Shown piece after piece: positions 8,417-18,100 of a stretch of 64,000 nucleotides of DNA. Location: positions 1-64,000 of the forward strand of contig BTUV01000005.1 in assembly GCA_045863035.1 (NCBI GenBank), in the 5' to 3' direction. The position numbers and the translations under genes were made by a program. Below the pieces are notes generated by a model that saw nothing but the letters and a program-made list of their open reading frames with translations, was not told the DNA's origin and searched no databases. This stretch comes from H2-BAC3 sp045863035. Lineage in GTDB: Bacteria > Bacteroidota > Ignavibacteria > Ignavibacteriales > Ignavibacteriaceae. Position 1 is the first letter of the stretch; each line of letters opens with the position of its first letter.

Positions 8417-11311
8417 ATGAAAAAATTAGTTCTGTTTTTAGTAATTATCCCTTTTCTTCAGATATTTCCCCAGCCAGCTAAAAATCCGGTTCGGGATACA
8501 CCCGCTGATACTCGCCTGGAATCTTTCGGCAAACGGTCAGGCATGCAGGAAAAGTCTCTTTTCAAAAATCTTAAGGCAGTCTCCATCGGGCCGACCATAA
8601 TGAGTGCCAGGATTGTGGATGTGGATGTGAACCCGGCTAACCCGGCAGAGTTTTATGTGGCTTATGCATCCGGCGGGTTATGGAGAACCAGCAACAACGG
8701 AACTACCTTCAGCCCGGTATTTGAAGAACAGCCGGCTATGATTATAGGGGATATTGTGGTGAACTGGAAAAACCACACCATCTATGTGGGCACAGGTGAA
8801 AAAAATTCCAGCCGCTCCTCCTATAGCGGGCCAGGGATTTTTATGAGCCGGGATACCGGCCGCACCTGGCAGAACCTGGGTTTGGAAGAAACCCACCGGA
8901 CGGGAAGAATCATTATAGACCATCAGAATCCGGATATGCTTTATGTGGCAGCTCTCGGACATCTCTATTCACCGAACAAAGAGCGCGGTGTATATAAATC
9001 ATCCGATAACGGGAAATCCTGGAAGCAGAGTCTGGCAATAGATGAAAACACCGGCGCAATTGATGTGATACAACATCCACGGAAACCGGAAGTGCTGTAT
9101 GCAGCGATGTGGTACCGCACACGGCGGGCGTGGGATTTTGAGGAATCAGGAAAAACTTCCGGTATATATAAGAGCACTGACCGTGGAGAAAGCTGGACAA
9201 AAATTTCCGGCGGCAGCAGCGGTTTTCCGGATGGAGAAGGAGTCGGGCGAATCGGCTTCAGTATTTCAGAAGCTCAACCGGATTGGATTTTTGCTGTGGT
9301 TGACAATCAGGAAAGAAGAAGTGAAACCAAACCACTCCCTCTTTCTCTGACTAAGGATATGCTCAGGACGATGAACTCTGCTGTTTTTCTTTCACTCTCG
9401 GATGATGATATCAATTCGTATCTGGATTATTACGGCTTCCCTGAGAAGTATGGGGCAAAAGAAATTAAGAAGGATGTTAAGCAAGATAAGCTGAAACCAT
9501 TCCATCTTGTGAACTTTCTTGAGGATGGCAACAGTCAGCTTTTTGATACTCCGGTTAAGGGTGCGGAAATATATATGAGCCGGGATGAAGGGAAAACCTG
9601 GACAAAAACTCATGCTAAACCGATTGATGATTTTGTCTATTCTTACGGATACTATTTTGGCGAGGTGAATGCAGCTCCTTCAAATCCGGATATTTTGTAT
9701 GTGCTGGGTGTTCCGCTTATTAAATCAACAGACGGGGGAAAAACTTTCAGCTCTGTGCAGAGAGAAAATGCGCATGTTGATCATCACATTCTATGGATCA
9801 ATCCTCAAAATGCGGAGCATCTTATAAACGGAAATGACGGCGGACTGAATATCTCTTATGACGGTGGAAAGAACTGGATAAAATGCAATACTCCTGCGGT
9901 AGGACAATTTTATACCGTTGCGGTTGATAATGCAGAACCGTATAATGTTTACGGGGGTTTGCAGGATAATGGCGTCTGGTACGGACCTTCAACCTATAAA
10001 GCTGATGTAAGCTGGCATCAGGATGGGCATTATCCCTATACAGAATTGATGGGAGGTGACGGAATGGAAATCCAGATTGATCCAAGAGATAATGTTACTA
10101 TATATACGGGATTTCAGTTTGGGAATTATTTCCGTATTAATCGCGAGACAAAAAAACAAAAATATATATCACCGGTTCATGCGCTTGGCGAGCGTCCTTA
10201 CCGGTTTAACTGGAAAACACCAATCCGGCTATCATCGCATAATCCCGATATTCTCTATATGGGAGGTGAAAAACTTTTCCGATCGATGGATAAAGGAGAA
10301 AACTGGACTGCAATCTCCGGAGACCTGACCACCGGAGGAAGAAAAGGGGATGTGCCATTTTCTACTATAACCGCTTTTGATGAATCCCGGTTTGCATTCG
10401 GTACTATTTACGCCGGTACTGATGACGGTCTTCTGCATGTAACAAAAGATGGCGGTAGTACCTGGAAGCGTATTGGTGAGAAACTACCGAAAGACTATTG
10501 GGTTTCTTCGCTAATTGCTTCGCGGCACAGTAAAACCAGAGTTTACGTTGCACTGAATGGCTACAGATGGGATAACTTTGAACCCCATCTGTATGTATCC
10601 GATGATTTTGGCGTCAGTTGGAGCCGGCTCGGGAGTAATTTACCGGCAGAAGCGATTAACGCTGTTCTTGAAGACCCCATTAATAGGGATATCCTTTATA
10701 TCGGGACGGGACATTCACTGTATATATCTCTTGATCAGGGGAAAACGTTCTTTCCGTTCGGGAAATCTCTGCCGGCTGCTCCGGTTCATGCCCTTGCAAT
10801 TCAGGAGCGGGAGAAAGACCTGATAGCGGCAACACACGGAAGGTCATTGTATAAAATTTCTCTGAATGAAATTCAGCTTCTCACGGACACGCTTCTTACA
10901 AAACAGCTTCATCTATTTAAAAATGAATTCAGTATCCGTTATGACAAAAACTGGGGTAACAAAACCTACGCATGGGGTGAATTCAGAACCCCGATGATTG
11001 AGATTCCATTTTTCGTGAAGGAATCAGGCGAAGTGACCATCACCGTTTCAACACTGGAAGATAAAACTCTCTTCCAAAAGGCAGTTGAAGCTGATCAAGG
11101 ATTAAACTATTTCCGTTATTCTCTGGAAATCACCTCTGAAGGAAGTGATTTGCTTAATGAGAAGCTCAAAGAAAAATCATTGCGTTCTGAAAAGAAAGAG
11201 AACGGAAATTATTATATTTTACCCGGTCAATATGTTTTGAGCATCAGTGCGGGTGATTCAGTGCTGGAAGCAGATATTACCATTACTGAACAGAAAAGCA
11301 AGAGAAAATGA
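8417..11311 (+). CDS. secreted BNR/VPS10 (sortilin-like) repeat protein
   Basis: A 964-residue exported protein with a signal peptide (MKKLVLFLVIIPFLQIFPQ). The body is a beta-propeller array: I count eleven BNR-type Asp boxes of the form S-x-D-x-G-x-[TS]-[WF], for example TSNNGTTF, SRDTGRTW, SSDNGKSW, STDRGESW, STDGGKTF, SMDKGENW and SDDFGVSW. This places it among the sortilin/VPS10-like glycosyl hydrolase-type proteins seen in Bacteroidota; the enzymatic role, if any, is not established. The last 150 residues are a beta-rich domain and there is no T9SS tail. The start ATG lies just after a TTATATTTTG promoter-like box. Confidence 0.8.
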   Translation: MKKLVLFLVIIPFLQIFPQPAKNPVRDTPADTRLESFGKRSGMQEKSLFKNLKAVSIGPTIMSARIVDVDVNPANPAEFYVAYASGGLWRTSNNGTTFSPVFEEQPAMIIGDIVVNWKNHTIYVGTGEKNSSRSSYSGPGIFMSRDTGRTWQNLGLEETHRTGRIIIDHQNPDMLYVAALGHLYSPNKERGVYKSSDNGKSWKQSLAIDENTGAIDVIQHPRKPEVLYAAMWYRTRRAWDFEESGKTSGIYKSTDRGESWTKISGGSSGFPDGEGVGRIGFSISEAQPDWIFAVVDNQERRSETKPLPLSLTKDMLRTMNSAVFLSLSDDDINSYLDYYGFPEKYGAKEIKKDVKQDKLKPFHLVNFLEDGNSQLFDTPVKGAEIYMSRDEGKTWTKTHAKPIDDFVYSYGYYFGEVNAAPSNPDILYVLGVPLIKSTDGGKTFSSVQRENAHVDHHILWINPQNAEHLINGNDGGLNISYDGGKNWIKCNTPAVGQFYTVAVDNAEPYNVYGGLQDNGVWYGPSTYKADVSWHQDGHYPYTELMGGDGMEIQIDPRDNVTIYTGFQFGNYFRINRETKKQKYISPVHALGERPYRFNWKTPIRLSSHNPDILYMGGEKLFRSMDKGENWTAISGDLTTGGRKGDVPFSTITAFDESRFAFGTIYAGTDDGLLHVTKDGGSTWKRIGEKLPKDYWVSSLIASRHSKTRVYVALNGYRWDNFEPHLYVSDDFGVSWSRLGSNLPAEAINAVLEDPINRDILYIGTGHSLYISLDQGKTFFPFGKSLPAAPVHALAIQEREKDLIAATHGRSLYKISLNEIQLLTDTLLTKQLHLFKNEFSIRYDKNWGNKTYAWGEFRTPMIEIPFFVKESGEVTITVSTLEDKTLFQKAVEADQGLNYFRYSLEITSEGSDLLNEKLKEKSLRSEKKENGNYYILPGQYVLSISAGDSVLEADITITEQKSKRK

Positions 11312-11466
11312 GATTACAATTGAGATTGGTGATACTTCTTCGAGGAGTGAATTTGAGTTAGTCGTAACTGTCCATTTTATTATTGTTTCTATTGGATATG
11401 CATTGCAAGTTTGAATTGTCCGGAATAATGGCAGAGCATTGCAAACAGATAATTCTTATCAGGCAA

Positions 11467-11505
11467 CTAAAAAAGTTCCGGTCTTTTTAAGCCGGAGCTT
11501 TTTTA
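11467..11505. terminator. bidirectional terminator between the BNR gene and hydF
   Basis: AGTTCCGG (11474-11481) pairs with CCGGAGCT (11492-11499), flanked by A-run on the left and T-run on the right, so it can serve both converging genes. The rest of the 313-base gap (11312-11624) shows only a short direct repeat GCATTGCAA and no gene. Confidence 0.75.
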
Positions 11506-11624
11506 TTTGTAGTCAGGCGGGGCACTTTTGTTGAATTGATATTATGAATTTGACTAACACCCTTGCAAAGTTTAGCGCTGTGATATTTATGCAGAATTAT
11601 AAATGCACTATTCACCATTATCAA

Positions 11625-12857
11625 TCAGTAAATAGCTGATTCCGGCAGTTCATTCCATGCAAGTATTGCTTCCGGGAAAGGTTCTATTACTGTAGGCATT
11701 GCACCTTGCAGATAGGAGATGAGAACTCCGTAGTTCACGAGCGGAGTGCCGGTGAGTGCAGTGATTCTAAGTCTGTTGTGCATTGATTTTTGCGTGAGCA
11801 TACATGCTCCGCAATGAACAATAAGTTTATATTGTCCGACTTCATCGGGGAAGTCATTTCCGCGTAAAAATTCAAATTCCAGGTTCTTTTTTGTGAAATT
11901 TGTAAGCCATCGGGGAATCTTTACTCTGCCAATATCATCTGCCCCTTCATGATGAGTGCAGGCCTCCGCGATGAGAATTTTATCATTGTCTTTCAGTTCT
12001 GGTATTGCTTTCAAACCCTCAACCATAACTGCTAAATCTCCTTTAAACCGAGCGCTCAGAATGGAAAAGGTGGTTAATTGTGTTCCTTTCGGAACATCAG
12101 GCAGCACCCTCATAACTGCCTGTGAGTCGGTTATAATAAGCTTTGGCGATTCATTCAACCTGCTTATAATTGAACGTAGTTCTTTGTCTTTGCAGACTAT
12201 TACTACAGCATCGCCGTCTAAAGATTCCCTTATTGCATAAACTTGCGGCTTAATTAAACGGCCTTTAGGAGCGCCAAGATCAATAGGGACTACCATAATC
12301 ACTATATCGCCCCGTTTTAACATACCCCCCAGAAGAGTATCCGCGGATTCTGCCGGAAGATTGGCACCGATGAAATGTACCAGTGCGTTTTTGTCACCAT
12401 TCTGATTATTGAATGATATATAACTGATTTGATTCTCTATAAAAGGTTTTGTGCTTCCGGGTTGAAGGGGTAGGTCAGCTTTATTCAGAATACCAATGCA
12501 GGGGGTATTGCTTTGCTTTATCAATTTAAGATTTGAAAGATCTTTTTCAGAAAACTCTGCTGAACCGTCTATGATATATACAATCAGGTCTGCCTGCCAT
12601 AAAATTTTCTGCGCGGATGAAACCCGCAGCCGGCCTACAGTTCCGTCATCATCAAGCCCTGCAGTATCGGTTAGTATGACTGGACCATAAGGGATTAGTT
12701 CCATAGCTTTTCGGACGGGATCAGTTGTAGTGCCGGCAACCGGACTAACTATACTTACTTCCTGATCAGCAACCGCATTCATTACCGATGACTTACCTGC
12801 ATTACGGAGTCCGGCAAAAACTATTATTTTTCTTTCAGAAAGTGCTACTGTCTGCAT
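11625..12857 (-). CDS. hydF: [FeFe]-hydrogenase H-cluster maturation GTPase HydF
   Basis: Scaffold/carrier protein that assembles the 2Fe subcluster made with HydE and HydG and delivers it to HydA. The 410-residue product has an N-terminal GTPase domain (GLRNAGKSS, TTTDPV, DTAGLDDDG, NKAD), a middle dimerisation region, and the C-terminal cluster-binding segment with EACTHH and the HCGAC motif, matching the Cys-x-His ... His-Cys-x-x-Cys ligand pattern. It follows aspA by six bases on the minus strand, so the two are one operon, divergent from hydG-hydE. No hydrogenase structural gene is in the window. Confidence 0.95.
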   Translation of the reverse strand: MQTVALSERKIIVFAGLRNAGKSSVMNAVADQEVSIVSPVAGTTTDPVRKAMELIPYGPVILTDTAGLDDDGTVGRLRVSSAQKILWQADLIVYIIDGSAEFSEKDLSNLKLIKQSNTPCIGILNKADLPLQPGSTKPFIENQISYISFNNQNGDKNALVHFIGANLPAESADTLLGGMLKRGDIVIMVVPIDLGAPKGRLIKPQVYAIRESLDGDAVVIVCKDKELRSIISRLNESPKLIITDSQAVMRVLPDVPKGTQLTTFSILSARFKGDLAVMVEGLKAIPELKDNDKILIAEACTHHEGADDIGRVKIPRWLTNFTKKNLEFEFLRGNDFPDEVGQYKLIVHCGACMLTQKSMHNRLRITALTGTPLVNYGVLISYLQGAMPTVIEPFPEAILAWNELPESAIY

Positions 12858-12863
12858 CTGCTA

Positions 12864-14243
12864 TTATCCTTTTTCCTTCAAATATTTCTGAAACTCCGTC
12901 TCAGAAATTCCGGTTTCATTTATAAAAACTTCCTTAAACGGCTGACCACTGCTCAGACATTCTTTCACCACTTTCGTTACACGTTCATAGCCAAAATCTT
13001 TTATGAATGTAACTGCATCTGCATACGATTGTTCAAGCAGTTCAGCGCATCGTTCCCGATCCGGTTGTATATCATTAATGCAGTTTTGAGAGAAAACCTC
13101 AGCAACTTGCGTCAGCCAGGTTTGTGATTTAAGAAAATAATGAGCAATAGCAGGATAATACTGATTTAATTCCAAATTCCCCTCGGAGGCAAGATTGGAT
13201 ATGATTTGATCGTGTGCCTTAATTGCTTCCGCAATTTGGATAATGTGTTCAGGAATAACCGGATTAACTTTCCCCGGCATTATCGTTGAGCCCGCCTGAC
13301 GTTCAGGTAAGCGAATTTCTCCTAATCCGCCGTTAGGTCCTGAAGATAAAAGCCGAAGATCGTTTGCGATTTTTTTGAGGTTGCAGGCGGCGGTTTTAAG
13401 AATGGAATGGGCTTCAATAATCCCATCCAGATTCTGCGTTGCCTCGAAGGTGTCCTCTGCTTTGGCTAAAGGCAATCCCGTTAAAGCTGCAAATTCGATG
13501 GTGACCAACTGCCGGTACTTTAGAGGAGCCCCTGCACCGGTTCCCACCATAGTACCCCCTAAATTAACTGCTTTAAGCCGCTCTTCAGCATTGTAAAATC
13601 TCCATCGGTCCCTGCCAATCGCCTGAGCGAAAGCGCCAAATTCGAGGCCAAGTGTAACCGGAACTGCATCCTGAAGTTGTGTTCTTCCTAATTTTCTGAT
13701 TCCTGAAAATTCCTGCTCTTTTTCCTGCAAAGTTTTTTGTAAAGCTGCAAAAGATGTCTGCAATTTCTTGAACAGGGTAAGAGCAGCAGCCCTGAATGCG
13801 CTCGGGAAGGTATCATTGGTTGATTGATGTAAATTCACGTGATCCAGCGGATGAATATGCCCCACACCGCCGGAATTTTCGTAAGTGATGAAGTTTGCAA
13901 GATTTGCAATAGCTTCATTCATGTTTTGATTCAGTGAGGTGCCTGCCCCTCCTTGCAGTGCATCCACGGGAAAAATTTCAGTAATCACCTGATGAAACTG
14001 ATTTTCCTCTTTTTGAAAGAGATACAGCAGCTCTCTGATCGCCAGATTGATGACTTCAAATTGAGGTTTTGAAATGTAGCCCAGCCGGTGATTAACTTCC
14101 AGAGATGCCTCTTTCTGAAGAAGATAACATCTCAGCATTTCGGGGTTTATCCATTCACCGGAGCGGATAAAATTAGCCGCCGCCAACCGGGTTTGTTCAC
14201 CGGGAAGCTGATCTTTATATTTCAAAACACTGTAATTCTGCAC
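12864..14243 (-). CDS. aspA: aspartate ammonia-lyase family protein of the hyd cluster
   Basis: Member of the fumarase/aspartase superfamily, which releases ammonia and fumarate from aspartate. Visible signatures are HQSTNDTFPSA, the GTGAGAP segment and the catalytic loop GSTIMPGKVNPVIPE (GSxxMPxKxN). Starts: ATG at 14369 or GTG at 14396 would add about 42-51 residues that do not resemble the family N-terminus; GTG at 14243 (a GGA box eight bases upstream) gives 459 residues, close to the usual length, so I prefer it. aspA homologues are known to recur beside hyd maturation genes; supplying ammonium for the bridging dithiomethylamine ligand is a plausible role, but that is inference. Confidence 0.85.
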   Translation of the reverse strand: MQNYSVLKYKDQLPGEQTRLAAANFIRSGEWINPEMLRCYLLQKEASLEVNHRLGYISKPQFEVINLAIRELLYLFQKEENQFHQVITEIFPVDALQGGAGTSLNQNMNEAIANLANFITYENSGGVGHIHPLDHVNLHQSTNDTFPSAFRAAALTLFKKLQTSFAALQKTLQEKEQEFSGIRKLGRTQLQDAVPVTLGLEFGAFAQAIGRDRWRFYNAEERLKAVNLGGTMVGTGAGAPLKYRQLVTIEFAALTGLPLAKAEDTFEATQNLDGIIEAHSILKTAACNLKKIANDLRLLSSGPNGGLGEIRLPERQAGSTIMPGKVNPVIPEHIIQIAEAIKAHDQIISNLASEGNLELNQYYPAIAHYFLKSQTWLTQVAEVFSQNCINDIQPDRERCAELLEQSYADAVTFIKDFGYERVTKVVKECLSSGQPFKEVFINETGISETEFQKYLKEKG

Positions 14244-14417
14244 AACTGTTCCAATTTTAATGATTTCAGGGCAATAAGCATACCAAATGACGGGCTTGAA
14301 ATGACCCCAGTTCTCAATTTTGAAAATGTATTCTATCTCAAATTTGTGAAGAGGGGAAGAGATTCTCATTTCCAGAAATGAGTGATGGCAGTACACCCCC
14401 TAATTCAATGAAAAACA

Positions 14418-14433
14418 TGGCATATAAGTTGCT
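14418..14433 (+). promoter_or_regulatory. sigma-54 (RpoN) promoter of hydG-hydE
   Basis: TGGCATATAAGTTGCT fits the sigma-54 consensus TGGCAYR-N4-TTGCW completely, with GG and GC separated by exactly ten bases. The GC lies 34 bases before the hydG ATG, leaving a leader of about 20 bases. No equally good match is seen facing aspA-hydF. It implies activation by an enhancer-binding protein encoded elsewhere. Confidence 0.65.
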
Positions 14434-14465
14434 CAACTGATTAAAAAAGCTCAAAGGGCAACATC

Positions 14466-15857
14466 ATGGAATTTATCAATGAACTCCACATTAACAGTCT
14501 CATAGGAGATTCTGCGCTTCATAGTCCGGCTTTGCAGTCTGAAATTCTGGATAAGGCAAAAGAGGCAAAAGGAATTACACTCCGCGAAGCAGCCGCACTT
14601 TTAAATATTAACACCCCGGAACTTTACGATCGCCTTTTCTCTGAAGCCAAAGAAGTGAAAGAGAGAATATATGGCAACCGGTTAGTGATGTTCGCTCCCT
14701 TGTATTTGACGAATGCCTGTGTTAATAACTGCCTTTATTGCGCTTTCAGAACAGGTAATAAAGAGCTCGTCAGAAGATCACTTTCGATTGAGGAAATAAG
14801 AAATGAAACTGAAATACTTGTCGCGCAGGGTCATAAACGCCTGCTTTTAGTCTGCGGTGAGCATCCAAAACTTGCCTCTCTTGATTTTGTTGGGAAAGCC
14901 ATCGAACAGGTTTATGCAGTAGATCAGAACGGTAATAATATCCGCCGTGTGAACATTAACATCGCGCCTCTTTCATTGGATGAGTTTAAGATATTAAAAA
15001 GTTTTGGGATTGGAACGTATCAGATATTCCAGGAGACATATCATTTTGACACGTACATAAAAATGCACCTTGCAGGTCCAAAGCGTGATTTTGCATGGCG
15101 TTTATTTGCGCCTGAAAGAGCTATCATGGCCGGCATTGATGATGTTGGCATTGGCGCGCTTTTTGGTCTCACCGATTTCCGCTTTGAAACACTTGCACTG
15201 CTTTCACACGCATTTGAGCTTGACACTAAATATGGCATCGGTCCACACACCATTTCAATTCCGCGTCTTGAACCGGCGCTAAACGCCCCGGCCGCGCTGC
15301 AGCCCCCTCATGCAGTTGATGATATCAGCTTTAAAAAATTGATTGCAGTGATCAGACTTGCTGTTCCTTACACAGGGATGATACTTTCAACCCGTGAAAG
15401 AGCTGAACTGAGAAGAGATTTATTTAGTGTCGGTATATCACAAATTAGCGCAGGAAGCAGAACTTCACCGGGCAGTTATAAAGATGCAAAAGAGTCAGAA
15501 GGTGATGTTGAATCAGAACAGTTTCAGCTCGGTGACCACAGATCGTTGGATGAAGTGGTAGCCGATATATGCGGACTGGGATATATGCCCAGCTTCTGTA
15601 CAGCATGCTACCGTAGCGAAAGAACCGGTGACCGTTTTATGGAACTTGCAAAGAGTGGTGACATCGGAAAGATTTGCGTCCCAAATGCTCTTGCTACGTT
15701 TAAGGAATATCTGAATGAATACGGAACTGAGGACAGTCGCGAAAAAGGGCTGAAGATGATTGAAGAAACAATTTCTAAATCTTCAAAGCCCGTGCAGAAT
15801 AAAGTCCGCCGTATGATTGATCGGGTTGATGAGGGGGAAAAGGATGTGTTCTTCTAA
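14466..15857 (+). CDS. hydG: [FeFe]-hydrogenase maturase HydG (tyrosine lyase)
   Basis: Radical SAM enzyme that cleaves tyrosine to p-cresol and dehydroglycine and turns the latter into the CO and CN ligands of the H-cluster. The 463-residue product carries the radical SAM cluster motif CVNNCLYC (Cys85, Cys89, Cys92) and the HydG-specific C-terminal cluster motif C-x2-C-x22-C (Cys378, Cys381, Cys404), both intact. An AAAGGG ribosome-binding site precedes the ATG. It is the first gene after the sigma-54 promoter and is followed after 12 bases by hydE. Confidence 0.97.
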   Translation: MEFINELHINSLIGDSALHSPALQSEILDKAKEAKGITLREAAALLNINTPELYDRLFSEAKEVKERIYGNRLVMFAPLYLTNACVNNCLYCAFRTGNKELVRRSLSIEEIRNETEILVAQGHKRLLLVCGEHPKLASLDFVGKAIEQVYAVDQNGNNIRRVNINIAPLSLDEFKILKSFGIGTYQIFQETYHFDTYIKMHLAGPKRDFAWRLFAPERAIMAGIDDVGIGALFGLTDFRFETLALLSHAFELDTKYGIGPHTISIPRLEPALNAPAALQPPHAVDDISFKKLIAVIRLAVPYTGMILSTRERAELRRDLFSVGISQISAGSRTSPGSYKDAKESEGDVESEQFQLGDHRSLDEVVADICGLGYMPSFCTACYRSERTGDRFMELAKSGDIGKICVPNALATFKEYLNEYGTEDSREKGLKMIEETISKSSKPVQNKVRRMIDRVDEGEKDVFF

Positions 15858-15869
15858 GGTATATATATT

Positions 15870-16889
15870 ATGAAGAACCAGGATTACAGCCCCGATGATA
15901 TTAGAAACTGGATTGATGATGACTCGCCAATTCCGTCTGAGGATTTATTTGAGACTGCGCGTCAGGTAAGAAAACAGTATTGCGGAGATGTTGTATATCT
16001 TCGGGGGCTGATTGAGATTTCAAATCATTGTTCATGCCACTGCCTTTACTGTGGATTGAGACACTCAAACGAACACCTCAGCAGATATATTATGAGCCCG
16101 CAGGAAATTTCAGATGCTGCCAGATTAGTGGCTGAGTGCGGTATCAGGACGGTTGTTATGCAGTCAGGCGAAAGTCCGATGATTTCAGCCGAATTAATTG
16201 AAGATTCTGTTTTTGCAATAAAAGAGATGGGGGATATAGCAGTAACACTTAGTCTGGGTGAGCGTAGTTTTTCTGACTATGACCGCTGGTTTAAAGCCGG
16301 TGCTGATAGATATTTGCTTAAACATGAAACAGCAAATGAAATTCTCTACAAAAAACTTCATCCCGGAGCTTCACTTCAGGAACGGCTTGAACATTTGCGA
16401 TATTTAAAATCAGCCGGGTATCAGACCGGTACCGGCAATATCATTGGTATCCCCGGACAGAAAACGGATGATTTAATTGATGATATACTCCTCTGCGAAG
16501 AGCTGGATGCAGATATGATATCAATTTCACCTTTCATGCCGTCGGGCAATACGCCATTCGCCAAAGTTCAGCCGGCAGACGCTGACCTTACGCTCAGAGT
16601 AATTGCAGCAGCGAGGATATATCTCCGCACTGTTCACATGCCTTCAACCACCGCGCTGGCCACACTTCTCCCCGATGGAAGAGAAGCCGGTTTAAGAGCA
16701 GGAGCAAATGTTATTATGCCCTCTTTTACACCTCTTCAGTATAAGACCGAATACCTTATTTATGATAACAAAATCTGTCTTAATGAAGAAGCCAGACGCT
16801 GCCTGACATCTTTAAATCTGACACTTGGTACGCTTGGTTATTCAGTAAGTGGTGAGCGCGGTGACTCCCCCAAGCTGATAGTTCAGTAA
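15870..16889 (+). CDS. hydE: [FeFe]-hydrogenase maturase HydE
   Basis: Radical SAM enzyme acting with HydG and HydF on the organometallic precursor of the H-cluster. The 339-residue product has the CX3CX2C motif CSCHCLYC with ligands Cys54, Cys58 and Cys61, and the rest of the TIM barrel (MQSGES, KHETAN, GNIIGIPGQ, MPSTTALATL) fits HydE rather than BioB. It lies 12 bases after hydG and shares its promoter. No convincing terminator is seen behind it, so read-through toward the hydrolase gene at 16956 is possible. Confidence 0.95.
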   Translation: MKNQDYSPDDIRNWIDDDSPIPSEDLFETARQVRKQYCGDVVYLRGLIEISNHCSCHCLYCGLRHSNEHLSRYIMSPQEISDAARLVAECGIRTVVMQSGESPMISAELIEDSVFAIKEMGDIAVTLSLGERSFSDYDRWFKAGADRYLLKHETANEILYKKLHPGASLQERLEHLRYLKSAGYQTGTGNIIGIPGQKTDDLIDDILLCEELDADMISISPFMPSGNTPFAKVQPADADLTLRVIAAARIYLRTVHMPSTTALATLLPDGREAGLRAGANVIMPSFTPLQYKTEYLIYDNKICLNEEARRCLTSLNLTLGTLGYSVSGERGDSPKLIVQ

Positions 16890-16955
16890 TTTTAGAATAC
16901 TTTTATTTTTCATCTCTTTTTCCCATCTTTCGGCTTTAATCAAGGAGCTTTTTTT

Positions 16956-17843
16956 ATTACTTTATTATCTGCTGAAATCATAATCATCCTCGTTTTAGTT
17001 TTACTCTTAGTGATTATTCACCTAAGAGCGAGCTATTTATATAAGCAATCAGAGAAATATCTGCGGGCATTTCAGAGAGATTGGCGGACACATCAGTTTG
17101 TTGAGTCAGCCACTGAATTTTACGTCCCTGAAAGGAAATTCGCCAGAGGAGTTCTGTTGATACATGGTTTTAGCGCATCTCCTGATGAGTTTCGTGCACT
17201 AAAGCAGGCGCTCCAAAAAGAGGGGATTCCCTATCTTTCCCCCCGACTGACCGGATTTGGATTAAAAACCCCTCTGCGTTTAAAGGATGTTGAACCAGAG
17301 GACTGGCTGAATGATGCTATAAACGCTTACCGTCAGCTTTCCGCGGTTTGCAGGGAAGTGGATGTAGTAGCCCATTCGATGGGTTCGATGATCGCACTTC
17401 TCCTGACTACTGCTGCTGATATCAGAAAAGTCCTCATTACCGCACCCTATCTGATGCCGAAGAAGAAACACCAGAAATATGTGAATATTTTAAATATACC
17501 GGTGATGTATCATATTTTCAGGTTGTTTAAACCTGTCGTGGTAAAGTCGTTACCTGAGGAATCGGGCAAACGGCTGGTATATCATACTGTCCCTGTTCAG
17601 GCAATCGCAGCGTTATGGAAACTCTCGGGAATTTTGACGAAAAGTGAGTTCAGGATCGATTCCTTAAATGTTTTTTTCGGGGGCAAGGATTCTACCATAG
17701 AGGAGGATGCAGCGCGGCAGTTCCTTGAGTCAAAGTTTTTGAATCCGGTCTATCATTATTACAGGGAAAGTGGTCACAACATCCTTGAGGATAAAGAATC
17801 TGAGGAAGTCGTAAAGGTGATTGTGGGACAAATCCGGAGCTAA
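16956..17843 (+). CDS. membrane-anchored alpha/beta hydrolase, probable ATT start
   Basis: Esterase/lipase-type alpha/beta hydrolase (carboxylesterase or monoacylglycerol lipase like). It has the oxyanion segment LLIHGFSASPDEF, nucleophile motif AHSMGS (Ser141 with this start), an acidic residue in FFGGKDSTIEEDA, and the catalytic His in ESGHNI. The first standard start is GTG at 17010, but the frame continues upstream into a strongly hydrophobic stretch (SAEIIIILVLVLLLVII), and an AAGGAG box (16942-16947) sits eight bases before an ATT at 16956. I therefore propose an ATT-initiated protein of 295 residues with an N-terminal membrane anchor; the 277-residue GTG form would cut the helix in two. 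Substrate unknown. Confidence 0.7.
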   Translation: MTLLSAEIIIILVLVLLLVIIHLRASYLYKQSEKYLRAFQRDWRTHQFVESATEFYVPERKFARGVLLIHGFSASPDEFRALKQALQKEGIPYLSPRLTGFGLKTPLRLKDVEPEDWLNDAINAYRQLSAVCREVDVVAHSMGSMIALLLTTAADIRKVLITAPYLMPKKKHQKYVNILNIPVMYHIFRLFKPVVVKSLPEESGKRLVYHTVPVQAIAALWKLSGILTKSEFRIDSLNVFFGGKDSTIEEDAARQFLESKFLNPVYHYYRESGHNILEDKESEEVVKVIVGQIRS

Positions 17844-18100
17844 GGGAGATACTTTAGCTGCTTGATTCGACTTTCACCGATTTACTCTAACCAAAGTTGA
17901 TTTAGCGCCAAACCACTCATAAGCCGGGAATTATGCTGATTTTTACCAAAATCGCCACTTTTGCCCAAGCTCACCTGTTTTCCCGCTAAATTCCCTTCAC
18001 TTACCTCAAAAAAATTATAAAATTTAATCCCTTCCTGCGGAACTTATCAGCCGAATGAACCGTTTATCCTAAATATGAACAGTTAGCCACAATTTGACTT

